Part shown: positions 19,464 to 28,246 of the stretch, in pieces
How positions within the stretch are numbered: the stretch's first letter is position 1
Layout of the letters: every line of letters begins with the position of its first letter
NCBI RefSeq assembly: GCF_038096175.1
Contig: NZ_CP151099.1
Coordinates: 994,501-1,058,500, forward strand
DNA: 64,000 bases
Reading direction: 5' to 3'
Source of the DNA: Nostoc sp. UHCC 0302
GTDB lineage: Bacteria > Cyanobacteriota > Cyanobacteriia > Cyanobacteriales > Nostocaceae
The notes under the pieces: generated by a model
The model's database searches: none
Told to the model about the DNA's origin: nothing
What the model saw: the letters and a program-made list of their open reading frames with translations, nothing else
Made by a program: the position numbers and the translations under genes

Positions 19464-20471
19464 TTAACTACGACCATATTTTTTGGCTCGATCATTGGTT
19501 CTTTTGAGGAGATGATCACCGACAAATGTTGGGGAATATTTGGGAGATTCATCTGTCTTTAAGCAACTTTCCAGACAAGTGACTTCTACTTCGTAATTAG
19601 GAATCACAAAAAAGCTAAATGAGTACCTTTCTTTTACTTTATGAAAATCAGTCGGTACAGAAACTCGGTGAGGTGTGGCACAAAATTTATCGTTTGTCCA
19701 TCGTGACATCATATCTGCTGCCATTACCAAAACGGTGTTAGGAACTGAAGTGGTGATAATCCACTCTCCTTGAGGTGTGTATACTTCTAGCCCTCCTCCT
19801 TGATCCTGAAATAGTAAGGTGATACTGCCTAAATCAGTGTGTTCAAAAAAGCGAGTTTGTCCTGTTTTGGGAGCTTGGGAGATGTTGGGATAGTAATTGA
19901 AAACTCCAGCGTGGTTTTGCTGAGAATGTAAATCGGTAAAGTAGGAATTTGGTAATTGCAAAGCGATCGCAAATGCTTCTAACACATTCAAAGCACATTC
20001 TTGGCTAGCCTGGAAGAATTGCTGCAAAACTTGACGAAATTCCGGCGGATTTTGCGGCCATTGATTAGGTACATCTAAAGCCTCTGTATAACTGTCACCC
20101 CCGGCTTTGTTTGGGTCAAGTTCATTAGCAAAACTAAAGGATTCGTGTAATTGTCCTGGTTGATCGCCAATGAACATTTTCTCAAAGGGTATGTAACCCC
20201 GACTACGCCCAGTCACTGCTGAGGCTACTTTCTCTTTTTCTGCTAATGGCAGTGTAAAAAATCCCTCGGCTTGGGTAAAGGCTTGGTCAATTAAAGTTTG
20301 GGAAACACCGTTTTTTAAATAGAAGCAGCCCATCTCTTGAATAGCACGAGAAATTTGGTTAGCTACTGCTGCTTTAGCATTGCTGTCACCCACAATAAAG
20401 GGGTGAAAATCAATAATGGGAATCTGCGATGTAATATTTGTTTGCTTTGTAAGTTCATTGATTGAAGTCAT
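19464..20471 (-). CDS. 2OG-Fe(II) oxygenase, isopenicillin-synthase-like (paralogue 2)
   Basis: This is a second member of the same family, 335 residues from the ATG at 20471. The 17 residues before that Met are not shared with the other copies, which all begin with a short segment before IPIIDFHPF. Ligands are H-x-D in FFEHTDLGSITLL, H in CATPHRVSVP and Arg-x-Ser in ERYSFSFF. It ends about 375 bases upstream of paralogue 1, and both follow the small radical SAM gene. Substrate unknown. Confidence 0.88.
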   Translation of the reverse strand: MTSINELTKQTNITSQIPIIDFHPFIVGDSNAKAAVANQISRAIQEMGCFYLKNGVSQTLIDQAFTQAEGFFTLPLAEKEKVASAVTGRSRGYIPFEKMFIGDQPGQLHESFSFANELDPNKAGGDSYTEALDVPNQWPQNPPEFRQVLQQFFQASQECALNVLEAFAIALQLPNSYFTDLHSQQNHAGVFNYYPNISQAPKTGQTRFFEHTDLGSITLLFQDQGGGLEVYTPQGEWIITTSVPNTVLVMAADMMSRWTNDKFCATPHRVSVPTDFHKVKERYSFSFFVIPNYEVEVTCLESCLKTDESPKYSPTFVGDHLLKRTNDRAKKYGRS

Positions 20472-20552
20472 AGTTAAAAAAATTGGTAATTTTTCTTCGT
20501 AATTGATAGCACTTTGGTACAAATGTAAATGCTTTTTTAGAAAAGTTATGAT

Positions 20553-21236
20553 TTATTCTTCACGCATTAAATCACAAGTGCTACATAGGGGAATTGAGTG
20601 AAACTCATACTCATCCGTTCTCCCAAGGTAATCTTTAACAGAACCAACAATACCTGTGCCATTAACATCTATACAACAGGTATTGATGCTTCCATCCCAC
20701 AAAACTACAACTCGCTTTTTATTTTCAAAAATGCAAGGTTTATACTTTTCTATCGTACTAGTTAAACTTCGACTTGATGTGGTTTTAGAAGTAACTTGTC
20801 CAGCCCAATCATGCTTTTCTTGCTGATGAGGATTATAGGTATAGACGATAGACAAAGGAATAGAATTTTCCTTCAGCATTTGTTGAATACGCTCTTTCTG
20901 CCCGACAAGATGTTCCGAGAGATAAATATCACGCATTCCTAATTCAGATAAGCGCCATGCCTTTTCCTCATCAAGGAGTATACCGTTGGTGATAAAATTA
21001 CATTCAATTCCCTTCGTTTTCGCATAAGAGATAAAATCGAATAATTCTGGATGAAGTAAGGGTTCTCCAAAATTATTAAGAAATAAATCTTTTTGTCCAC
21101 ACTGTATTGCTAATTCAACAACATCTACAAATGTAGAAAATGACATATTTCCTTTTGCTCTACTTTGAGATGGATGAGGACAGTAAGAGCAAGTTAGATT
21201 ACAAAAATTGGAAATTTCAACTTGATAAATATACAT
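20553..21236 (-). CDS. Small radical SAM protein with C-terminal cysteine cluster
   Basis: The 227-residue enzyme should cleave S-adenosylmethionine with a [4Fe-4S] cluster. The cluster motif CNLTCSYC lies at residues 12-19, followed by NFGEPLLHPELFDFI, typical of the family. A C-terminal SPASM-like set includes CCIDVNGTG and LCSTCDL, enough cysteines for an auxiliary cluster. It is short, so the barrel may be minimal. It sits between lectin genes and oxygenase genes. Related small proteins modify peptides or sugars; a role in epimerisation or C-C bond formation is only a guess. Confidence 0.8.
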   Translation of the reverse strand: MYIYQVEISNFCNLTCSYCPHPSQSRAKGNMSFSTFVDVVELAIQCGQKDLFLNNFGEPLLHPELFDFISYAKTKGIECNFITNGILLDEEKAWRLSELGMRDIYLSEHLVGQKERIQQMLKENSIPLSIVYTYNPHQQEKHDWAGQVTSKTTSSRSLTSTIEKYKPCIFENKKRVVVLWDGSINTCCIDVNGTGIVGSVKDYLGRTDEYEFHSIPLCSTCDLMREE

Positions 21237-21335
21237 CGTTTTGAACTCCTAAAATATCAACAGTTATTCAACACGATCGCTGATTTCTAACCGGAGTGCA
21301 TGAGTTTCTGAGTATGAGCCATGCTGCTGAGAAAG

Positions 21336-22235
21336 CTAGTAACATTTGTGGTAGACGGCGCGATCGCCACCCGCAACAAAGGTGTCAATGCAGCCTGTCC
21401 CGCGAGAAACCGCAGCCGGTGCAGAACTACAGTAACCACCAAGATTTAGCCAATCACTCCAGGCTGAACCTTCCCAACTCTTGCGGTACATTGCACCATC
21501 ACAGCCAACAGTAAAGATATCTAGCCGATTTTCAGCAACAGAAGTAGCAGCGACACCATACTGGCAATACCCTCCCAGGCTTTCCCAATCACTCCAGGTT
21601 GAGCCATCCCACCCCTTGTGATAAATCGCGCCATCTCCCCCTAAGACAAAGGCGTCAATGCAGCCTGTCTTCCGAGAAACCGCAGCTGGTGCAGAAAGAC
21701 AGTAACCTCCAAGATTATTCCACTCATCCCAGGCTGAACCATTCCAACGCTTGTGGTACATCGCGCCATCAATCCCGATGGCAAAAATATCTAGCCGATT
21801 CTCACCACCAGAAGCAGCGGCAACACCATAATGCGAATACCCGCCAAGGTTTTCCCAACGACTCCATTTTGAACCATCCCACCATGTCCGGTATGTGGCG
21901 CGATCGCTACCTAAAACGAAGGTATCAATACGGTTCAATCCCCAAGAAACCGCAGCTGGCGAGGAAATACAATATCCTCCGAGTCTTTGCCAATCGCTCC
22001 AAGTTGAGCCATCCCACCACTTATGCCATAAAGGGCCAATACTCGCTGTGAGTAAAACATCCAGCCGATTCTCTGACCAAGAAGTGGCTGTAACACCATA
22101 CTGGCAGTATCCGTCTAAATATTCCCCATCAGTAGAAAATGTTGGCATATCTTCTTTAGAGGCGGGACTCATCGCCGGAAATGGCATACCCCGATCCTGA
22201 GAAATTACTGCTGTAGTTGGATAGCTCGTTGTCAT
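21336..22235 (-). CDS. Beta-propeller lectin-like protein (PLL/DUF346 repeats), copy 1
   Basis: The 299-residue protein is built of about five to six repeats of ~46 residues. Each has the pattern GGYxxxxxAAxSxxxNRLDxFxxGxDxAxYHKxWDGSxWSxWxxLGG. This is the repeat of PLL-type propeller lectins and DUF346 proteins, which bind fucose or other sugars between blades. The first ~35 residues are not repeat-like, and no signal peptide is visible. It is a tandem paralogue of the next gene. Its presence inside a biosynthetic cluster for a glycosylated peptide suggests sugar binding, but a direct role is unproven. Confidence 0.8.
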   Translation of the reverse strand: MTTSYPTTAVISQDRGMPFPAMSPASKEDMPTFSTDGEYLDGYCQYGVTATSWSENRLDVLLTASIGPLWHKWWDGSTWSDWQRLGGYCISSPAAVSWGLNRIDTFVLGSDRATYRTWWDGSKWSRWENLGGYSHYGVAAASGGENRLDIFAIGIDGAMYHKRWNGSAWDEWNNLGGYCLSAPAAVSRKTGCIDAFVLGGDGAIYHKGWDGSTWSDWESLGGYCQYGVAATSVAENRLDIFTVGCDGAMYRKSWEGSAWSDWLNLGGYCSSAPAAVSRGTGCIDTFVAGGDRAVYHKCY

Positions 22236-22305
22236 TGGCCTCTTTTCTTCCTTTGCGTTCTTTGCGGTTCGTTAAAAAAAACTGACTTTGACAAAGAGTT
22301 AAGCC

Positions 22306-23274
22306 TTAACTGACCCTTATTGCATAACACTTGTGGTAGACTGCGCGATCGCTACCCAGAACGAAGGTATCAACGCGGTTTGGAGCCGAAGCAACCGCAG
22401 CCGATGCAGCAATAGAGTAGCCACCCAGATTATTCCAACCGACCCAGTTTGAGCCATCCCAGTACTTCTGGTACACTGCACCATTACGAGCAATGATGTA
22501 AATATCTAGGCGATTTTTAGTTCCAGAAGCAGCCGCAACACCGTACTGAGAGTAACCGCCAAGTTTTTCCCAACCAACCCAGTTTGAACCATCCCAATAT
22601 TTGTGATAGACAGCGCGATCGCTACCCAAAGCAAAAGTGTCAATCCGGTTTAATCCCCAAGAAACCGCAGCTGGTGTATAAATACAGTAACCCCCCAGCT
22701 TTTCCCAATCACCCCAGATTGAGCCATCCCAACACTTTTGGTATATAGCTCCATCCCAGTTGACAATAAACAGATCCAGGCGATTTTCTCCCCAAGAAGC
22801 AGCCGCGACACCATACTGAGAGTAACCGCCAAGATTTAGCCAATCACTCCAGGTTGAACCATCCCAGCCTTTATGATATACAGAGCGATCGCCCCCAATC
22901 GCAAAGATATCAATCCGGTTCTCTCCTCTGGCGATCGCAGCTGGTGCAGAAACACAGTAGCCCCCCAACCTTTCCCAATCACTCCAGAGTGAGCCATTCC
23001 ACTTTTTGTGGTAAACAGCGCTATCTTTGCCAATGGTAAAGACATCCAGCCGATTTTCTGCCCCAGAAGTGGCAGCAATACCGTACTGAGAGTACCCCCC
23101 AAGATTTTCTCCATCCATAGCAAAGGAAGGCATCTCTTCTGTTGAAGCAGCACCCATCATCGGGTAAGGGGTTGGTGGAGGATAGGGCATACGTAGAGAT
23201 GCATCCTGAATTTCCATTGCAAGCGGTGGCATCTCATTAGATATTTCCTCGGCGGTTGTTTGGCTCATTGTCAT
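22306..23274 (-). CDS. Beta-propeller lectin-like protein (PLL/DUF346 repeats), copy 2
   Basis: The 322-residue tandem paralogue has the same ~46-residue blades, about six of them, each ending in a WxxW-LGG step. Adjacent blades alternate between two subtypes (one QYGVAAASGxENRLD, the other xSAPAAVSxGxNRID), so the ancestral unit was probably a blade pair. The N-terminal 45 residues are acidic and proline-rich and are not part of the propeller. A CGCAAAG-type spacer repeat separates it from copy 1. Confidence 0.8.
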   Translation of the reverse strand: MTMSQTTAEEISNEMPPLAMEIQDASLRMPYPPPTPYPMMGAASTEEMPSFAMDGENLGGYSQYGIAATSGAENRLDVFTIGKDSAVYHKKWNGSLWSDWERLGGYCVSAPAAIARGENRIDIFAIGGDRSVYHKGWDGSTWSDWLNLGGYSQYGVAAASWGENRLDLFIVNWDGAIYQKCWDGSIWGDWEKLGGYCIYTPAAVSWGLNRIDTFALGSDRAVYHKYWDGSNWVGWEKLGGYSQYGVAAASGTKNRLDIYIIARNGAVYQKYWDGSNWVGWNNLGGYSIAASAAVASAPNRVDTFVLGSDRAVYHKCYAIRVS

Positions 23275-23278
23275 TTAA

Positions 23279-24367
23279 TTACGAATTATTTAAAGTATTT
23301 AAAATTAACTTAGCAGCTAGTTGATGTCCCGCAGAATTCCAATGACCATCGATATCAAAGTAAAGCTTTTCTTGCTTACTGTTTTTCCTAAAATTATCAG
23401 TTAGATTGACACAAGTTACATCTTGTGATTTTGCTATATTACACAAACGCTGATACCCAATTTCTTCATTTTTGAGCAAAGCTACATTCTCAGGGAATAA
23501 CTGGGTGTAATCTTTGATATAAGCTGATTCTTTTGAAGGTACAAGAAAAACAAACAGCTTAACTTGATTTTCTTTGGTTAAATGAATGATTCGTGATAAT
23601 GCTGCTTCTACTTTTACAACACCATCAGATGTCAAATAATCGCTATCTACACCTACTCCTGACTCAGGTGCTGCCAGCGATAAATTAAATAGAGTTAAAC
23701 CATTTTTTGCTTCTTTAGAGATAGGATTACCGTTTGAAGCTTGCAAGCTTTTTTTGTTATTTTTCAATACAAACTGATACAAAAATGTTTTTTCATACCA
23801 AGATGAGAAGCTTCTTTCTTTCAGCGTATCATATATTTTTTGACCTATATCCGATGAATAATTAGTCAAATCATTAGCAACTATAGATAAGATTACTTTA
23901 TGAGGTTTGTATTGGGCGATCCATTCATTAAATAATGTTTCATATTGGGCAAAAGAATAACCTGGAACACCTAAATTAATTACTGGCTGCTGCAATTCGG
24001 ATTCCACAAGTCTGGGAAATATTTTTTCCTCATTTACCCATTGACCCCATGTAAATGAATCTCCAATAAAATACAAGTTAGATTTTGTGTAATCTCTTCC
24101 TATATTGCGAAATCCATAACTATCTGTGTTAGCAACTTCTGCAACTTTTGCTTCTTGCCAAACAGTTTTAAAGTTTTTAAGGTTTGATTTTGGTTTGTAA
24201 CCTAATTGAGCGTCAGGTTGAATAAACTGATAAAAAATTTGTGCCTTAGTCTTTTGTGGGGCAGCAACTCCGGTAGTAATGGCAAAAGTTTCAACGATTA
24301 ACAGCCCAACTATAACTCCAGCCAACATGAGCAATAAATTTTGTAGCCAAGGCTTTATTTTTCGCAT
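23279..24367 (-). CDS. Membrane-anchored SGNH/GDSL hydrolase-like protein
   Basis: The 362-residue protein starts at the Met at 24367, where MRKIKPWLQNLLLM introduces a single N-terminal membrane segment. Upstream residues of the longer frame are repeat-derived. The catalytic blocks are YFIGDSFTWGQ (Ser) and DIDGHWNSAGHQLA (Asp-x-x-His). These proteins are extracytoplasmic esterases or acyltransferases. It is related to the next gene and to SxtL of saxitoxin clusters. Confidence 0.75.
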   Translation of the reverse strand: MRKIKPWLQNLLLMLAGVIVGLLIVETFAITTGVAAPQKTKAQIFYQFIQPDAQLGYKPKSNLKNFKTVWQEAKVAEVANTDSYGFRNIGRDYTKSNLYFIGDSFTWGQWVNEEKIFPRLVESELQQPVINLGVPGYSFAQYETLFNEWIAQYKPHKVILSIVANDLTNYSSDIGQKIYDTLKERSFSSWYEKTFLYQFVLKNNKKSLQASNGNPISKEAKNGLTLFNLSLAAPESGVGVDSDYLTSDGVVKVEAALSRIIHLTKENQVKLFVFLVPSKESAYIKDYTQLFPENVALLKNEEIGYQRLCNIAKSQDVTCVNLTDNFRKNSKQEKLYFDIDGHWNSAGHQLAAKLILNTLNNS

Positions 24368-24486
24368 GAATTCTAACTCTTTACTGAAAACGGAAAAACG
24401 TAGACGTACTAGCGGCTTCCCGCAGGGTATAGCAAAGACGCAAAGAAATAAGAGTTTGAGAGAGTTTTTGCGTAAAGTCTTATTAA

Positions 24487-25794
24487 TTACGTAGCTTGCT
24501 TCTCGCCTTTGGCGAGTATTACGAATTGTCGGCAGAGCGTTTTTGCAACAATTTTCCCTGCTAACTGATGTCCCAAAGTATTCCAATGTCCGTCGCAGCG
24601 AAAAGTATTATCAAACCCATGTAAGCAGACATTATTCTGCTTGGCATAAGCCTGAAAATATTCTCCTAGATTAATAGTAGTAAAACCTTCACGTTCTCCT
24701 AATGCTGCAATCCGCTTTTCTGGGTAAAACCAATCTGTAATCCCTGATATTTCCTGATGATCGCGCACGCCAGGATCAGGATTAACTTGAAGGGGAGTTG
24801 TTAGCGTCACCACAGCAAATTTCGCTTTTTTGGTAATTGTTTCATTATGCATTAAGCGAATTAGTCCTTCTGTTTGTTGCCATGCTTGTTGCCATTCAGA
24901 ATCAGTTGCGGTGTTATATATCAGCCATTCTGTTTGCTTCAAGAAATTCTGCCATTCAGGGTCAGTGAACGGAGACAGTATTGCAGGCTTGGTTGCCAAC
25001 TGGAGGTCTTGTTTTTTGTTATCTTGATGAGGAAGTGGTAAAGCGTATTTTGCTTGTTTGAGAAGCTGCAAAATCCGTAAACGGTCTTGAACTTGGAGAT
25101 AAGCCTGATGCCACCATGACTTTTGTGAGCGATAAATATCCATATTCACAAATGAGTCATCAACTACCCAATCACCATCTCGATCAACAAAATAGGGTTT
25201 CATGAGGGCGCTATTATCCATAGCACTCTGACTCACCATTTTTTCGGTGAGAGTGCGGGAGTTGTTGATCAAATCATTGCCAGGATAAAAATTCAGGAGT
25301 AGGAGATCCGGTGAATAGTTCCAGACCTTTTCCTGTAAAGTGATTAGTTCTTGATCAGTTCCATAACCATTGACTCCGAAGTTCATCACTTCTACGTCAC
25401 GACCTGCTAGGGTTGGACAATTTTTCAGTTCACGTTCGATGACTGCTGCGATTCCTTGTGCTTGTGGCACTTGTCGCGCTTCTATGAAAGAATCTCCTAG
25501 CAAGGCAATACGGATAGTATTCTGTGGTTTAACTTGGGAATGTTCTCGGTCATGAAAGCCCAGACTGTTGTATTGGATATAGGCTTCCCCTTCGTCATGC
25601 ACCCACCCAGCCGTATATGGTCGTCCTGCCCAACCTCTATGTTCATCAAAGGTATAAAATGTCTTGTATTCAATGCCAGCAATGCGTAAGCCAATTTCCA
25701 CGACAGCCAGCCCTAACACAAGTCCGCCTAGCAATAAAGCTAGGGTCAGCGTCACCGCTACCCATCGCTTTAATGGTAATGACGATGTTGCCAC
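24487..25794 (-). CDS. SGNH/GDSL hydrolase-like protein (SxtL-like)
   Basis: This is a 435-residue protein with one N-terminal membrane helix and SGNH blocks IALLGDSFIEARQ (Ser), NLLLNFYPGNDL (Asn) and RCDGHWNTLGHQLAG (Asp/His). I chose the GTG at 25794 because an AGGA site precedes it and the frame above it overlaps the small sxtK-like gene. In saxitoxin clusters sxtI, J, K and L occur in this order, with SxtL a GDSL protein; the same order is seen here. The last ~10 residues are encoded by a dispersed repeat. It may remove or transfer a carbamoyl or acyl group. Confidence 0.75.
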   Translation of the reverse strand: MATSSLPLKRWVAVTLTLALLLGGLVLGLAVVEIGLRIAGIEYKTFYTFDEHRGWAGRPYTAGWVHDEGEAYIQYNSLGFHDREHSQVKPQNTIRIALLGDSFIEARQVPQAQGIAAVIERELKNCPTLAGRDVEVMNFGVNGYGTDQELITLQEKVWNYSPDLLLLNFYPGNDLINNSRTLTEKMVSQSAMDNSALMKPYFVDRDGDWVVDDSFVNMDIYRSQKSWWHQAYLQVQDRLRILQLLKQAKYALPLPHQDNKKQDLQLATKPAILSPFTDPEWQNFLKQTEWLIYNTATDSEWQQAWQQTEGLIRLMHNETITKKAKFAVVTLTTPLQVNPDPGVRDHQEISGITDWFYPEKRIAALGEREGFTTINLGEYFQAYAKQNNVCLHGFDNTFRCDGHWNTLGHQLAGKIVAKTLCRQFVILAKGEKQAT

Positions 25795-25804
25795 CTCTTT
25801 TTCC

Positions 25805-25969
25805 TCAAAATAGTGTGTAAATAAAGGGTGCAAGCACGGATGACTGTGCAAACACAATCAAGATACCTAAGAGCAATAGTGTGACGATAAGTGGTAGCAG
25901 GAAGAATTTGCGGCGTTCCTTCAGTAATCCCCACAAATCTTTCAGCAAGTCTTGTGTTGTTTCAAGCAT
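25805..25969 (-). CDS. SxtK/DUF5989-like small membrane protein
   Basis: This 54-residue gene encodes MLETTQDLLKDLWGLLKERR, then one membrane helix rich in Leu, Ile and Val, then a short tail. It starts at a TAATG junction with the stop of the sxtJ-like gene and ends 10 bases before the SGNH start. The size and pattern match SxtK and the DUF5989 family, small proteins next to O-carbamoyltransferases whose role is unknown. Confidence 0.8.
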   Translation of the reverse strand: MLETTQDLLKDLWGLLKERRKFFLLPLIVTLLLLGILIVFAQSSVLAPFIYTLF

Positions 25970-26376
25970 TAGAAGGGTTTCTCCATTTTGTTTATAGGTT
26001 TTACTTGATTGATAATGCGATAAGTTTTTACGTCAGTATCTAGCTTTCTGGCCATCGCATCATGATGAAACACGCCTCGCATCACTAGACCGATTGGTGT
26101 GATTAAGGTATAGAAAATAATACTGAGAATTATGCGCGTATTAATCCAACCTAAAACCAGTCCAATTCTCATCCAAATTTGGTAAACACCATTGAGTGTG
26201 GTGGGGGCGATCAGCGCCCAAACCCAAAGGATGCTAGCAATTATCCAAGGTAAAATCGATAAGGGTTCGTGATGGAGCAAGGGCAGTAGACTACCGAATA
26301 AGCCAGCTGCGATCGCACCGCTAAGCAGTCCAAAATCCCGTAGTCCTTTGCGATCAAGTTGTTGTATTTCGTTCAT
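25969..26376 (-). CDS. SxtJ-like membrane protein
   Basis: This 135-residue protein has three to four hydrophobic segments (near residues 13-32, 40-60, 68-85 and 85-100) and the SxtJ-like block YTLITPIGLVMRGVFHHDAM. SxtJ proteins accompany O-carbamoyltransferases in saxitoxin and many other clusters and may hold the enzyme at the membrane. It starts 5 bases after the carbamoyltransferase stop and overlaps the sxtK-like gene by one base, so the four genes are translationally coupled. Confidence 0.85.
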   Translation of the reverse strand: MNEIQQLDRKGLRDFGLLSGAIAAGLFGSLLPLLHHEPLSILPWIIASILWVWALIAPTTLNGVYQIWMRIGLVLGWINTRIILSIIFYTLITPIGLVMRGVFHHDAMARKLDTDVKTYRIINQVKPINKMEKPF

Positions 26377-26381
26377 CGGCG

Positions 26382-28220
26382 TTAATCTAATTCAAATTCT
26401 GTTTTCCAAGACTCATCTTTCTCTACCTGGGGTTGGTTCGATTTGGCAAGGAGAAAATTCTCCAATACCAAGTAATCCATCTCCGTTCTCATAAAACAGC
26501 GATAGGCATCTTCTGGGGTACACACAATTGGTTCACCTCGGACATTAAATGATGTGTTTACCAAAACTGCACAGCCCGTTTTTGCTTGAAAATGTCGCAG
26601 CAGTTCGTAGTACCGAGGATTGGTGTGTTGATGAACGGTTTGAATCCGAGCCGAGTAATCTACATGAGTGATGGCGGGAATTTGCGATCGCTTGATGTTT
26701 AACTTCTCAATGCCAAATAACTCCTCTTGCTCTGGTGTCATGGAAATCTGTAGTTCGGCGTTGATTGGTGCAACCAAAAGCATATAAGGGCTGGGTCGGT
26801 CAAGCTCAAAGTAGTTAGAAACCTGTTCTGCTAAAACAGAAGGGGCAAAGGGACGGAAGGATTCGCGGTATTTAATTTTCAGGTTCATCACCGATTGCAT
26901 TTTGGGATTACGAGGATCACCGATGATCGAACGACCTCCCAAAGCTCGCGGGCCAAACTCCATCCTGCCAGAGAACCAACCGACAACGTTCCCTTGCTCT
27001 AGAATTTCAGCAAGTTCAGGCATGAGTTTGTCATCTTCTAGGTATTGGTAAGGCGCATTCACAGACTGGAGATAGTCTCGAATCTCTGTTTTGCCATAGC
27101 AAGGGCCTAGATAGCCTCCCCGCATAGCATCCCCATCCTGCGGAATGCGCGGCTTTTCATGATATTGATGCCAAATAGCTAATGCTGCTCCAACTGCTCC
27201 CCCTGCGTCTCCAGCGGCGGGTTGAATCCAAATATCCCGAAAATCTGTTTCTCGCAAAATGCGTCCATTGGCGACGCAATTTAGGGCGACTCCACCAGCT
27301 AAACAGAGATAGTCTGTGTTCAGTTCCTTCTTAACCGTTCTTACCAAACGCAAAACGACTTCCTCAGTAACGTATTGGATAGAACGAGCTAAATCCATCT
27401 CTCGCTGGGTGAGTTTCCCCTCGCTTTGGCGTGGTTCACCACCAAACAATTGATGAAATTTCGGGGTAGTCATAGTCAGCCCCGTGGTGTAGTTGAAGTA
27501 GTCCATATTCAACCGAAATGTGCCATCTTCTTTGAGATCCAAAAGATGGTTAAGGATATGGTCTACATATTTGGGTTCACCGTAGGGCGCTAAACCCATG
27601 AGTTTGTATTCCCCAGAGTTGACCTTGAAACCCGTGTAGTAGGTGAAGGCAGAATAAAGCAGCCCTAAAGAGTGGGGAAAATCAATTTCCCATTGGGGAG
27701 TCAGTTGATGGTCTTCTCCCAACCAAACCGAGGTGGTTGCCCATTCCCCGACTCCATCAAGGCACAGCACCGCCGCCTTATCGAAAGGGCTGGGGAAAAA
27801 GGCAGAAGCGGCGTGCGCTTGGTGATGTTCAGTAAATAAAAGTTGTGGTAATTGAGTTTTTTTACAATCTCCGAGGGTCGCCAATTCTTTTTTTAACAGC
27901 GTTTTCAGGTAAAGTTTTTCTTTTAACCAAACTGGCATCGCGGCAATAAAGGAAGCTAATCCTTTGGGTGCGTAGGCGAGATAAGTTTCTAGGAGTCGCT
28001 CAAATTTGACCAATGGCTTATCGTAAAAAACGATTTGGTCTACTTCTGATAATCCAATACCTGCGTGTTTGAGACAATAGGCGATCGCACCTTTAGGAAA
28101 TCTCGCATCATGTTTTTTGCGGGAAAAACGCTCTTCTTGAGCTGCGGCAACAATATCACCATCCACAACTAAGGCGGCGGCACTATCGTGATAATAAGCT
28201 GAAATTCCCAGAATACGCAT
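26382..28220 (-). CDS. O-carbamoyltransferase (NodU/SxtI-like)
   Basis: The 612-residue enzyme should transfer a carbamoyl group from carbamoyl phosphate to a hydroxyl group through carbamoyladenylate. It has the N-terminal Carbam_trans_N domain, starting MRILGISAYYHDSAAALV with the metal-site HHQAHAASAFFPSPF. The C-terminal domain contains EFGPRALGGRSIIGDPRN and LNCVANGRIL. Size matches SxtI and NodU. Banyaside- and suomilide-type glycopeptides are, as I recall, reported with carbamoylated sugars in some members, which would fit. It heads the I-J-K-L cassette. Confidence 0.9.
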   Translation of the reverse strand: MRILGISAYYHDSAAALVVDGDIVAAAQEERFSRKKHDARFPKGAIAYCLKHAGIGLSEVDQIVFYDKPLVKFERLLETYLAYAPKGLASFIAAMPVWLKEKLYLKTLLKKELATLGDCKKTQLPQLLFTEHHQAHAASAFFPSPFDKAAVLCLDGVGEWATTSVWLGEDHQLTPQWEIDFPHSLGLLYSAFTYYTGFKVNSGEYKLMGLAPYGEPKYVDHILNHLLDLKEDGTFRLNMDYFNYTTGLTMTTPKFHQLFGGEPRQSEGKLTQREMDLARSIQYVTEEVVLRLVRTVKKELNTDYLCLAGGVALNCVANGRILRETDFRDIWIQPAAGDAGGAVGAALAIWHQYHEKPRIPQDGDAMRGGYLGPCYGKTEIRDYLQSVNAPYQYLEDDKLMPELAEILEQGNVVGWFSGRMEFGPRALGGRSIIGDPRNPKMQSVMNLKIKYRESFRPFAPSVLAEQVSNYFELDRPSPYMLLVAPINAELQISMTPEQEELFGIEKLNIKRSQIPAITHVDYSARIQTVHQHTNPRYYELLRHFQAKTGCAVLVNTSFNVRGEPIVCTPEDAYRCFMRTEMDYLVLENFLLAKSNQPQVEKDESWKTEFELD

Positions 28221-28246
28221 TTTTTATATAAAACTCCTATTTTTAT

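Noticed and set aside
21599-22051. Long plus-strand frames opposite the lectin gene
   Set aside because: They arise from the repetitive coding of the minus-strand propeller blades (His/Pro/Ser-rich shadows).
24368-24586. Longer N-terminus for the SGNH protein
   Set aside because: The extra 73 residues come from intergenic repeat sequence, while the membrane segment follows the Met at 24367 directly.
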